Assembly (NCBI GenBank): GCA_020029455.1
Contig: JAIBJH010000012.1
Coordinates: 1-23,048 of the forward strand
From: Hyphomicrobiales bacterium
GTDB taxonomy: Bacteria > Pseudomonadota > Alphaproteobacteria > Rhizobiales > Aestuariivirgaceae
Direction: 5' to 3'
Length of the DNA stretch: 23,048 nt
Of the stretch, positions 6,262-13,204 are shown one piece after another. Position 1 is the first letter of the stretch. Every line of letters begins with the position of its first letter. The notes beneath the pieces are model-generated. The model made no database searches. It had not been told where the DNA came from and saw nothing but the letters and a program-made list of their open reading frames with translations. Position numbers and translations under genes: made by a program.

Positions 6262-7212
6262 TCAACCGCCGATGGCGGCCTTGAGGTCCGCTTCGAACTG
6301 CTCGACGTTGCCTTTGTCGATGATCTTCGTCGGCACGATGAGCAGCTTGCTGTCCGGAATGCCCGACTTGTCGCCTTCCAGGAACTTGGCCATCAGCTTC
6401 ATGCCCTGATAGCCCCACTCATAGGGCTGCTGCACCACGGTGCCGGAAATCGTGCCTTCCTTGATGCCACCGAGCGTGATGGGATCTTCGTCAAAAGCGA
6501 TGACGGTGATCTGGCCGAGCTTGCCTGCTTCCTTCAATGCCTCGTAGATGCGCGGCGGATTGTAGGAGTAGAAGCCAACCATGCAGTTGATCTCCGGGTT
6601 GGCGGCGAGCGTGTCTTCCACGTTGCGCTTGGCACGGGTCTGGTCGATGTCGTCACCACGCACGTCAACGAGTTCCACCTTGGAACCTGCGATCACTTCC
6701 TTCATGCCGGCGATGCGCTCCTTGGCGTTGTCGGCGCCGAGAAGGCCCACAAAGCCCATGCACTTGCCGCCCTCGGGCAGCGCCTTGAGGGCGATTTCAC
6801 CGGCCTGCTTGCCGGCATCGGTGTTGGAACTGCCGATATAGGCAATGCGGTTGGTATCGGGCGCGTCGCTGTCCGTTGTGAAGAGCGGCACCTGCCCGCC
6901 AACGCGGTTGAGCGCGTCGGTTGAGGACTTCGGATCAACCGCGCTCACCATGATGGCGGACACGCCAGCGGCCACGAGGTCATCCATCAGGCGCTGCTGG
7001 ATCGCGGCGGCGGCCTGTTCCGGATACTTGAACTGCAAGTCATAGTTCGGCAGTTCGCCTTGCGCCTTCTTTACGCCCGCTTCCGCGAGCTTCCAGAAGT
7101 CCGATGCGCCGTTCACCACGAAGGCGAGCGACTTCTTGTCCTCTGCTGAGGCAGGCATCGTCAGAATGGCCGCAGTTGCCAAAGCCAGGGCCAAGCCAAG
7201 CTTGAGTTTCAT
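6262..7212 (-). CDS. Sugar ABC transporter substrate-binding protein (SBP 2, RbsB-like)
   Basis: 316 aa. The signal peptide MKLKLGLALALATAAILTMPASA is followed by a type I periplasmic sugar-binding fold (Peripla_BP_4): SLAFVVNGASDFWKLAEAGV, the hinge-region AIMVSAVDPKSS, PLFTTDSDAP, YIGSSNTDAGKQAGE, TVIAFDEDPITLGGIKEGTISGTVVQQPYEWGYQG. By family it binds a pentose, hexose or related polyol in the periplasm. GGAG precedes the ATG at 7210-7212; a longer frame to 7281 would destroy the signal peptide. It lies between SBP 1 upstream and the truncated ATPase, with hairpins on both sides. Its expected partners would be the RbsA-like ATPase and a permease, but the ATPase is cut and no permease follows, so it may be orphaned or share the other transporter core. 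Confidence 0.92.
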   Translation of the reverse strand: MKLKLGLALALATAAILTMPASAEDKKSLAFVVNGASDFWKLAEAGVKKAQGELPNYDLQFKYPEQAAAAIQQRLMDDLVAAGVSAIMVSAVDPKSSTDALNRVGGQVPLFTTDSDAPDTNRIAYIGSSNTDAGKQAGEIALKALPEGGKCMGFVGLLGADNAKERIAGMKEVIAGSKVELVDVRGDDIDQTRAKRNVEDTLAANPEINCMVGFYSYNPPRIYEALKEAGKLGQITVIAFDEDPITLGGIKEGTISGTVVQQPYEWGYQGMKLMAKFLEGDKSGIPDSKLLIVPTKIIDKGNVEQFEADLKAAIGG

Positions 7213-7255
7213 GTCACTTCTCCAATGTTGTGTTGCAAGTGTGTATTGCAAGTTC

Positions 7256-7286
7256 AGGCGGCACTGTTGCTGCAACAACACCGCCT
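7256..7286 (-). terminator. Strong hairpin between the two binding-protein genes
   Basis: On the minus strand a 14-bp stem with three G-U pairs and a 3-nt loop (AGGCGGTGTTGTTG / CAACAGTGCCGCCT). No U-run follows. It lies about 45 bp before the start of SBP 2, and is more likely an mRNA-processing or stability element than a complete terminator. Confidence 0.55.
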
Positions 7287-7297
7287 GTCAGTTCTTG

Positions 7298-7320
7298 CTG
7301 ACTCTCTAGGAGAGAATCAG
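7298..7320 (-). terminator. Second hairpin between the binding-protein genes
   Basis: A 9-bp stem with one G-U pair (minus strand CTGATTCTC/GAGAGTCAG, 5-nt loop) 20 nt after the stop of SBP 1. With the hairpin at 7256-7286 it may protect the SBP 1 message or partly end transcription. Confidence 0.45.
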
Positions 7321-7339
7321 GAGTTCTGGTGGCATCGCG

Positions 7340-8332
7340 CTACTTCTGGATGCAGGTGGCGACCGTGTCCTTGGTGCATTCGTCGAGACCGGTGAACACC
7401 GGATCATCGACCTTCTTACCTTCGACGAGATCGATCATCACGCTCGGCGCCTTGTAGCCCATTTCAAACGGGCGTTGGCCGACCAGCGCAGTCACGAGGC
7501 CTTCGCTGGCAATCGCCACTTCGTCACCGATCGTATCGGCGGCGCCAATGACGAACTCATTCTTGCCGATCTTGTCAGCCATTGGCTTGAACAGGTCGCG
7601 GTAGGGTTGCGGAGCGCCAAACAGCGGCCAGCCGCCCATGATGCCGAAGGCATCAAGATCGGGATTGGCAGCAAGAATATCCGTCATCGCCTGAACGCCC
7701 TTGGCACCATCGTCATTGGTGAACACCGGGCAGCCGGCCACTTCCGTCCAGCCACCTTCGCCGGCAAGTGCTGCAAGGCCTTTCTGGCCCGTCAGGTTGT
7801 CGCGCATGCCCTGGGCGCGGCGCAGAATGTTGTCAGCGCCAGGATTGCCTTCGATCGTGCAGATCTTACCGCCATTCGGCTTGGCCTGCTTGATGTATTC
7901 GGCGATGCGGAAGCCCATGAGATAGTTGTCTGTGCCGAGATAGGTCTTGCGCAGGGCCGAATCCTCGGCGGCAAGATCGGCGTCAAGCGTCATGATCGGG
8001 ATCGACGGGTTAGCCGTCTTGATGGTCTGGGCGATCAGCTTGGCGTTCGACGGCGAGATGGCCATGGCAACGGTGTCAGCCTTGCCCAGCATGTCCTGAA
8101 CGATCTGCGCTTCGCCGGCTTCGTCAGACGTAGAAGCAGGACCAGTGTAGAAACACTCATATTCCGAAGATGCGTTTTCCGAGTTCCATTTCTGGCAACC
8201 CTGATTGATGGCTTCGAAAAACGGATTGTCGAGACCTTTGACCACGATGACCAATTGCTTCTTGGCCATGGCCGGCCCCGCAGCGAATGCGAGAGCGGCG
8301 GCGGCCGCAGTAATCAACAGTGCCTTCTTCAT
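7340..8332 (-). CDS. Sugar ABC transporter substrate-binding protein (SBP 1)
   Basis: 330 aa. The signal peptide MKKALLITAAAAALAFAAGPAMA precedes a Peripla_BP_4-type protein: LVIVVKGLDNPFFEAINQGCQKW, AMAISPSNAKLIAQTIKTA, IPIMTLDADLA, YLGTDNYLMGFRIAEYIKQ, CTIEGNPGADNILRRAQGMRD, FGIMGGWPLFGAPQ and VTALVGQRPFEMGYKA. It resembles FrcB/ribose-type binders, but the sugar is not readable. A GGGAGGA site precedes the ATG at 8330-8332; 16 upstream in-frame codons lack conservation. It diverges from the ATPase/permease genes at 8647 and is the natural partner for them. Several cysteines (for example near the CFYTG and ECTK segments) are more than usual for this family. The leader holds tandem 18-bp repeats and a hairpin. 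Confidence 0.92.
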   Translation of the reverse strand: MKKALLITAAAAALAFAAGPAMAKKQLVIVVKGLDNPFFEAINQGCQKWNSENASSEYECFYTGPASTSDEAGEAQIVQDMLGKADTVAMAISPSNAKLIAQTIKTANPSIPIMTLDADLAAEDSALRKTYLGTDNYLMGFRIAEYIKQAKPNGGKICTIEGNPGADNILRRAQGMRDNLTGQKGLAALAGEGGWTEVAGCPVFTNDDGAKGVQAMTDILAANPDLDAFGIMGGWPLFGAPQPYRDLFKPMADKIGKNEFVIGAADTIGDEVAIASEGLVTALVGQRPFEMGYKAPSVMIDLVEGKKVDDPVFTGLDECTKDTVATCIQK

Positions 8333-8381
8333 TGGTAGTTCCTCCCTTGTACCGGGCGGGGCATCATGTGCCCGCCACATT

Positions 8382-8417
8382 ATTTATTTGTGGTTCGAAA
8401 TTTATTTATGGTCCGAA
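8382..8417. repeat. Tandem 18-bp direct repeats, candidate operator
   Basis: Two adjacent copies, ATTTATTTGTGGTTCGAA (8382-8399) and ATTTATTTATGGTCCGAA (8400-8417), agree at 16 of 18 positions. They start 50 bp upstream of the SBP 1 ATG, where a -10/-35 region would be expected. Phased sites of this kind commonly bind a regulator cooperatively; which one is unknown. Confidence 0.65.
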
Positions 8418-8492
8418 GCGCCCGCGATCCGAAGGCTGCAAACGCTTCTTGCCGGACTATCTAATATCGGCCCGGCGCGCCCGTCAATCCAT

Positions 8493-8503
8493 TTGTACGA
8501 TAA
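8493..8503. promoter_or_regulatory. Candidate GntR/FadR-subfamily operator
   Basis: TTGTACGATAA fits TNGTNNNACNA, the half-symmetric consensus known for FCD-type GntR regulators, except for one position. It lies in the divergent spacer and could let the regulator at 10561-11349 control the transporter genes. A related, fully matching site lies at 11383-11393. Confidence 0.4.
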
Positions 8504-8546
8504 TACTGATTTATTCGGCAAATCATGCAAGTGGCTGGACAATTCG

Positions 8547-8575
8547 TTGACGGCGGCACGCTGTTTGGTTAAATC
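8547..8575 (+). promoter_or_regulatory. Candidate promoter for the ATPase-permease operon
   Basis: TTGACG (8547-8552), 17 bp, TAAATC (8570-8575). The -35 is good and the -10 weak. It would give a leader of about 60 nt before the ribosome-binding site at 8630-8635. Confidence 0.4.
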
Positions 8576-8646
8576 CACATGCACTGCGGCCGCCAGAAAC
8601 AATCAAGAATACGGAGGCTGTCAATACACGGGAGGCTCGTCAAAGA

Positions 8647-9390
8647 TTGCCTGTTCTTCAACTCTCCAACATTTCAAAACATTTTGGCGCCATTCAGGCG
8701 GTGAACGATGTTTCCCTGTCGATCGAGCCCGGTGAAGTCGTCGGCCTGATGGGTGACAATGGCGCGGGCAAGTCAACTCTTGTCAAAATGATTGCCGGCA
8801 ACTACCGGCCGAGCCACGGGTCGATGCAGCTTGAAGGCAAGGAAATTGTCATGCACAGGCCTGTCGAGGCCCGCCAGCACGGCATTGAAATCGTCCACCA
8901 GGATCTTGCCCTGTGCGACAATCTCACAGCCGCCGCCAATGTCTTTCTTGGCCGTGAGATGCGTAAATGGATGGGGCCCGTCCAGATTCTTAATTATCCC
9001 GCGATGTACAAGCGCGCCGCGCAGATTTTTGCCGAGCTTAAGTCGGAAACTCGGCCGCGCGATCTGGTCAAGCAGATGTCCGGCGGCCAGCGCCAGGCGG
9101 TGGCTATCGCCCGCACGCGGCTATCGAACGCCAAGTTGGTGCTAATGGACGAGCCCACTGCCGCGATCTCGGTGCGCCAGGTTGCGGAAGTCCTTAATCT
9201 CATCCGGCAGCTGCGCGATCAGGGCATTGCCGTCGTGCTGATCAGCCACCGTATGCCCGACGTCTTTTCGGTTGCGGACCGCATCATCGTTCTGCGCCGG
9301 GGCCGTAAGGTGGCGGACAAGAAAATTGTGGCGACTTCGCCCGAGGAAGTCACCGGCTTGATCACCGGCGCCATCGAACAGGTGTCATGA
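8647..9390 (+). CDS. Sugar ABC transporter ATP-binding protein, single domain (FrcA-like)
   Basis: 247 aa with one ABC domain: Walker A GDNGAGKST (36-44), Q-loop Gln85 in VHQDLAL, signature MSGGQ (144-148), Walker B LVLMDEP (164-170), H-loop His201 in ISHRMPD. Length and motifs fit FrcA-type ATPases, which power sugar importers as homodimers, unlike the two-domain RbsA type. It acts on the inner face of the membrane with the permease 31 bp downstream. The start is TTG at 8647: the conserved PVLQLSNISKHFG begins there, GGGAGG lies about 10 nt upstream, and I see no in-frame ATG or GTG close by. Expected partners are the permease here and SBP 1 on the opposite strand. All catalytic motifs are intact, in contrast to the cut ATPase at 5212-6186. 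Confidence 0.92.
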   Translation: MPVLQLSNISKHFGAIQAVNDVSLSIEPGEVVGLMGDNGAGKSTLVKMIAGNYRPSHGSMQLEGKEIVMHRPVEARQHGIEIVHQDLALCDNLTAAANVFLGREMRKWMGPVQILNYPAMYKRAAQIFAELKSETRPRDLVKQMSGGQRQAVAIARTRLSNAKLVLMDEPTAAISVRQVAEVLNLIRQLRDQGIAVVLISHRMPDVFSVADRIIVLRRGRKVADKKIVATSPEEVTGLITGAIEQVS

Positions 9391-9421
9391 GTACTGGATT
9401 TTGGATCGTGGAAGGTATCAA

Positions 9422-10450
9422 ATGTCGACGATGACGACGGCCCTCGAAAAAACCATTGAGCAGAGGCAGCAGAGCTGGCTGGCGGAAAAGCTGGGCAGCC
9501 AAACCTTCTGGGTTTTTATCGCGTTGGTCTGCGCTTGCGTATTCCTCTATTACGCAACAGACTCCTTCGGCACTCAGAAGAATATCTACAACATCACCCG
9601 GAACGTCACCTTCGTTGCAATCATTGCACTCGGCATGACATTGGTGATTATCACCGGAGGCATCGATCTTTCGGTGGGTTCCGTACTCGTATTGTGCAGC
9701 ATGGTGCTGGGTGTAACCATGCACGCAGGCTACGGCATTGAGGTTGGCATAGCCGCTGCAATTGCTGCATCGCTGGCGGTTGGCTTTGTTCACGGCATAC
9801 TCATAGCCTATGTGGGCATGCCGTCTTTTGTGGTTACTCTGGCAACGCTCTCCATCGCCCGAAGCCTGGCCATGGTGGCATCAGGCAATACGGTGGTGTT
9901 CCAGTTCGGCCCGGACCATGAGCTGCTTTTGGCCTTGGGCGGCGGAGCAATAAGTTTCGAGGCGTTTGGGCGTGTTATTGAGGTCGCTCATCCAGTCATC
10001 TACATGATCATCCTGGCGCTGATCACCGGCTTCGTCCTGCGCTGGACGAGGTTCGGCCGCTATGTTTATGCCATCGGCGGCAACGAGCATGCTGCAACAC
10101 TGACTGGCGTTCCCGTGCGCCCGATCAAGGTCGCGGTTTACATGATTTCGTCGCTGTCGGCCGGCGTTGCCGGCATCGTCCAGACAGGCTGGCTGGGCGC
10201 TATTACCACCAACATCGGAACAGGACTTGAACTTCAAGTGATTGCGGCGGCCGTTATAGGCGGAGCAGCGCTCAGCGGCGGCGTCGGCACGGCGACCGGA
10301 GCACTCATTGGCGCGGCCCTCATCGAAGTTATCCGGAACAGCCTCGGTCTTCTCGGCATCAATGCCTTCTGGCAGGGCTGCTTCATCGGCGGGGCCATAT
10401 TGTTTGCGGTTTCCTTCGAGCGCATACGCAACTTCCGCCAGCAAGAATAG
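9422..10450 (+). CDS. Sugar ABC transporter permease (FrcC/RbsC-like)
   Basis: 342 aa inner-membrane protein of the BPD_transp_2 family, with about 8-10 hydrophobic segments. Family landmarks are ALGMTLVIITGGIDLSVGSV near residue 80, GILIAYVGMPSFVVTLATLSIARS, TRFGRYVYAIGGNEHAATLTGVPV (the loop contacting the ATPase) and LQVIAAAVIGGAALSGGVGTATGALIGA. It forms the translocation channel for a sugar taken up with SBP 1. GGAAGG lies 6 nt before the ATG at 9422; a TTG at 9401 is less likely. It is co-transcribed with the ATPase (31-bp gap). A 110-bp gap without a clear terminator separates it from the regulator gene. Confidence 0.93.
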   Translation: MSTMTTALEKTIEQRQQSWLAEKLGSQTFWVFIALVCACVFLYYATDSFGTQKNIYNITRNVTFVAIIALGMTLVIITGGIDLSVGSVLVLCSMVLGVTMHAGYGIEVGIAAAIAASLAVGFVHGILIAYVGMPSFVVTLATLSIARSLAMVASGNTVVFQFGPDHELLLALGGGAISFEAFGRVIEVAHPVIYMIILALITGFVLRWTRFGRYVYAIGGNEHAATLTGVPVRPIKVAVYMISSLSAGVAGIVQTGWLGAITTNIGTGLELQVIAAAVIGGAALSGGVGTATGALIGAALIEVIRNSLGLLGINAFWQGCFIGGAILFAVSFERIRNFRQQE

Positions 10451-10560
10451 GGAGCGGCCCTGGCCCAGAAACATGTTAGCCCTCCATTGGCGAGACGGGG
10501 AATTGTGTTTTGGCAGATGGCCAGAACAAGGTATGAGCAACAGGAGAATGGGCAACCGCA

Positions 10561-11349
10561 ATGCGGGTTAAAACAGCGCAGCTGCGCAAGGGGACAGGAC
10601 TGGGACAGGCAAAACGAATAGCCAGCAGTGGGCATATTCCCCTTCCGCGCGGCGGCAGCGCCCATGCGGCGGTTGCCGAAGCACTGGGCACGCGTATCGT
10701 CAGAGGAGAATTTCCGCCAGGCGGCATCCTTCCCAATGAAGCGCGCTGGGCCTTGGATTTCAGGGTCAGCCGCTCGGTGGTGCGCGAGGCCATCAAGATG
10801 CTGGCGGCCAAGAACCTGCTCACATCCCGCCCCAAGGTCGGGAGCCGGGTGGAGCCCAGGGAGCATTGGAACCTTCTCGATCACGAAGTGCTGGCCTGGT
10901 ACACCTCCGGCCCGAACCGCGCCAACATCCTCAGGTCGCTGCAGCAGTTCAGGCATATTATTGAGCCTGAGGCAGCGGCGCTGGCGGCCGAGTATCGTTC
11001 CGCAGAGCAGATGGAGCAGATCAGCATTGCCTGTCAGCGGATGGCAACAGCCCCGAACCTTGCAGAGCGTTCCGCGGCGGATGTGCGCTTCCATGTCGAG
11101 ATCCTGAAGGCCTCCGGCAATGAACTTCTGCTGCCGCTGGGCGTGATGATCGACTCGGCGCTCAAGAACCTTTTCGTGCTGATCACCGTCGAGGCGGGCG
11201 ACCTCCACCACGCCCAGGACCTCCACAACAACATCGAGAAGGCGATCCGGCAGCAGAAGCCCAATGCCGCGCGCGTTGCGGTGCGCAAACTGCTGGAAAA
11301 CTCCGACAACATGATCGGCAAGTGGATTGGCAAAGGCACGCGCCGGTGA
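10561..11349 (+). CDS. GntR-family transcriptional regulator, FadR (FCD) subfamily
   Basis: 262 aa. A winged helix-turn-helix covers about residues 35-100 (HAAVAEALGTRIVRGEFPPGGILPNEARWALDFRVSRSVVREAIKMLAAKNLLTSRPKVGSRV), followed by an all-helical FCD ligand-binding domain (LLDHEVLAWY...IIEPEAAALAAEY...DVRFHVEILKASGN...HNNIEKAI). By family it represses genes until a sugar acid or similar ligand binds; DgoR (galactonate) is a well-known relative. About 28 basic N-terminal residues precede the usual start, but no later in-frame start exists. The ribosome-binding site (GGAG, 14 nt away) is poorly spaced, so expression may be low. Likely targets are the sites at 11383-11393 and 8493-8503. Confidence 0.92.
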   Translation: MRVKTAQLRKGTGLGQAKRIASSGHIPLPRGGSAHAAVAEALGTRIVRGEFPPGGILPNEARWALDFRVSRSVVREAIKMLAAKNLLTSRPKVGSRVEPREHWNLLDHEVLAWYTSGPNRANILRSLQQFRHIIEPEAAALAAEYRSAEQMEQISIACQRMATAPNLAERSAADVRFHVEILKASGNELLLPLGVMIDSALKNLFVLITVEAGDLHHAQDLHNNIEKAIRQQKPNAARVAVRKLLENSDNMIGKWIGKGTRR

Positions 11350-11371
11350 CTAGCCATAGACTCTTCTTCAT

Positions 11372-11395
11372 AATTGTCTTATTTGTCTGACAATT
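11372..11395. promoter_or_regulatory. Candidate FCD-GntR operator before the reductase gene
   Basis: TTGTCTGACAA (11383-11393) matches the FCD-type GntR consensus TNGTNNNACNA at every fixed position and is a perfect 4-3-4 palindrome. It lies inside a wider inverted repeat, AATTGTC (11372-11378) / GACAATT (11389-11395). It ends 13 bp before the reductase ATG and overlaps its ribosome-binding region, so binding would block transcription of the reductase-epimerase pair. Confidence 0.6.
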
Positions 11396-11408
11396 GCGGG
11401 AGTTGAGT

Positions 11409-12236
11409 ATGGCAGCAGCCCATCTTCAGATGCCGAAGATCGGCTATGGTACGTGGATGCGCCGCGGCCGTGAGGGCCGCGCCTGCATGGAAGCTGCGCT
11501 GGAAGCGGGCTACCGTCACATCGACACGGCTCAAGGTTATCAGAACGAAGCGATGGTGGGGGCGGCAATTGCGGCATCAGGTATTGCCCGCCCGGAAATT
11601 TTCATCACTACAAAAGTGAAGCCGCCGCACCTGACGCGCCTCATGTTCATGCCGACCGTCGAGGAAAGCCTGGAGCGGCTGCGGACATCCTATGTGGACT
11701 TGCTGCTGATCCACTGGCCTTCGCCCAAGAATGAAGTGCAGATGGCCTCCTATATCGAAGACCTTATCAAGGCGCGGGAGCTCGGCTATGCGCGCAGCAT
11801 CGGGCTTTCGAATTTCACGCGGCCTCTCCTCATTCAGGCGGAGGAAATCGCGGGGCCTGGGCAGTTCTCGGAACTTCAGATTGAAGTTCACCCCTTCCAC
11901 CAGAATCGCGAGATGACGGCACTCGCAAGGTCCAAGGGACTCCACATCACAGCCTTCTCGCCGCTGGCGCTGGGACGGGTGGCGGAAGATCCGGCCATTC
12001 AGGCCATCGCCGCTGAACATGGCGCGACTGCGGCACAAGTCACGCTTGCCTGGCTCATGGCACGGGATTTCACCGTGATCCCCACTTCCTCGAACCTCGC
12101 TCGCATCCATGAGAACCTTGAGGCGGCAAAACTCTCTCTCTCATCCGGCGCGATGGCGCAGTTCGACAGCCTCAATCGCAACATGCGGCTCCTCAGTCCC
12201 GAGCATGCCCCGCCATGGGACGAAGTGACGCCATGA
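11409..12236 (+). CDS. Aldo/keto reductase
   Basis: 275 aa, close to the usual bacterial AKR5-like length. The catalytic tetrad is complete: Asp39 and Tyr44 (HIDTAQGYQNE), Lys69 (ITTKVKP), His102 (LLIHWPSP). Further signatures are GLSNF and IEVHPFHQNREM, and a C-terminal NADPH-binding VIPTSSNLARIHENLEA. By family it reduces an aldehyde or ketone (or oxidises a sugar) with NADPH in the cytosol; in this locus an incoming sugar or derived keto-sugar is the likely substrate. GGGAG lies 6 nt before the ATG at 11409; an upstream TTG (11394) overlaps the operator and is less likely. Its stop overlaps the next gene by 4 nt. Confidence 0.93.
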   Translation: MAAAHLQMPKIGYGTWMRRGREGRACMEAALEAGYRHIDTAQGYQNEAMVGAAIAASGIARPEIFITTKVKPPHLTRLMFMPTVEESLERLRTSYVDLLLIHWPSPKNEVQMASYIEDLIKARELGYARSIGLSNFTRPLLIQAEEIAGPGQFSELQIEVHPFHQNREMTALARSKGLHITAFSPLALGRVAEDPAIQAIAAEHGATAAQVTLAWLMARDFTVIPTSSNLARIHENLEAAKLSLSSGAMAQFDSLNRNMRLLSPEHAPPWDEVTP

Positions 12237-13204
12237 ACATCCTGATCACCGGCGCTACAGGAAAAGTCGGCCGCCGCCTCATTGCCCATCTGAAAGCCGA
12301 TGCTCGGTTCAGGAACGCCTCACTGCGCGCGCTCTGCCATAACCGCACCATTGAAGGTGTCGATGTCGTCAAGGGTACGATCGCCGACCGGGCTTGTGCG
12401 CGCGAAGCGACAAAGGATGTGACCCATGTTGTGCATCTCGCCACCTGCAAGGAGACGCCTGACGATGTGATGGATGTGGCGGTCAAGGGATTGTTCTGGC
12501 TTCTTGAAGAATTCCGATTGAGCAAGGCCGCCCAGCAATTCATCCTGATCGGCGGCGACGCTGCGGTCGGACATTTCTTCTACGACCATGGCGCACCTGT
12601 GACGGAGGCAACGCCCCACATGGCTTATCCCGGCTGCTATGCGCTTTCGAAAGTACTCGAAGAGGTGATGCTGCAGCAGTTCCACATCCAGCACGGCATC
12701 AACACGTGTTGCCTGCGCGCGCCGTGGATCATGGAAAAGGATGACTTCAAATATAGCCTGTCCTTCGGTGATGATGTGTTTGGTGGTCCAGCGTGGAAGA
12801 ATCTTGTGCCGCCGGATGATGCCAGGCGCTATTTCGAAACGGGCACTGTCCCCCTGCTCCTCGATGCCCATGGGCGCCCGCTCAAGCGCAACTTTGTCCA
12901 TGTCGATGATTTTGTCGAGGCGATTGCACTTGCAATCGGCAATGCCACAACCAAGGGCAAGCTCTACAATGTCTGCATGAACGAGCCTGTCGACTATGGC
13001 GAGGTGGCGCGCCACCTCAAACAGAACTATGGCCTGCCCTCGGTTGAAATCCCGAGCCAGTATCATTCCAACTGGATGGACAATGCGGCGGCGAAATATG
13101 CGCTAGGCTGGCAGGCGGTCTATGACCTCGCCAAGCTCATCGATTCTGCCTGGACCTACAGCCGCAGCGCCAATGATCCACGCAAGATCTGGTATCCGGG
13201 TTAG
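12233..13204 (+). CDS. NAD-dependent epimerase/dehydratase (extended SDR)
   Basis: 323 aa. The glycine-rich NAD motif GATGKVG (residues 7-13) and the catalytic Tyr136-xxx-Lys140 (CYALSK) define an extended SDR. HVVHLAT, FVHVDDFVEAI and the C-terminal ALGWQAVYDLAKLI are typical of the NAD-dependent epimerase/dehydratase family. Likely reaction: oxidation, epimerisation or dehydratation of a sugar or sugar acid; a uronate or aldose dehydrogenase role would suit the locus but cannot be read from the sequence. The ATG at 12233 overlaps the aldo/keto reductase stop (ATGA), showing tight coupling. Its TAG overlaps the stop of the convergent deiminase gene. Confidence 0.9.
   Translation: MNILITGATGKVGRRLIAHLKADARFRNASLRALCHNRTIEGVDVVKGTIADRACAREATKDVTHVVHLATCKETPDDVMDVAVKGLFWLLEEFRLSKAAQQFILIGGDAAVGHFFYDHGAPVTEATPHMAYPGCYALSKVLEEVMLQQFHIQHGINTCCLRAPWIMEKDDFKYSLSFGDDVFGGPAWKNLVPPDDARRYFETGTVPLLLDAHGRPLKRNFVHVDDFVEAIALAIGNATTKGKLYNVCMNEPVDYGEVARHLKQNYGLPSVEIPSQYHSNWMDNAAAKYALGWQAVYDLAKLIDSAWTYSRSANDPRKIWYPG

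Larger units (their letters stand above)
8333..8646. other. Divergent control region of the sugar-transport locus
   Basis: A 314-bp spacer with no credible gene. It contains a GC hairpin in the SBP 1 leader (GGCGGG at 8355-8360 with CCCGCC at 8371-8376), tandem 18-bp repeats (8382-8417), a GntR-like half-palindrome (8493-8503) and a plus-strand promoter candidate (8547-8575). Repeats and AT content are concentrated on the SBP 1 side. Confidence 0.6.

Noticed and set aside
5929..6924. 331-codon plus-strand open frame
   Set aside because: It is antisense to the ATPase start and SBP 2, has no family resemblance, and its composition follows from the high-GC minus-strand genes.
7475..8338. 287-codon plus-strand open frame
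   Set aside because: Entirely antisense to SBP 1, whose signal peptide and domain motifs are clear.
10451..10560. Terminator or operator between permease and regulator
   Set aside because: Only weak imperfect pairings around TGGC/GCCA are present; nothing firm enough to call.
10234..11226. 330-codon minus-strand open frame
   Set aside because: Lies across the permease and GntR genes on the other strand; no recognisable domain.
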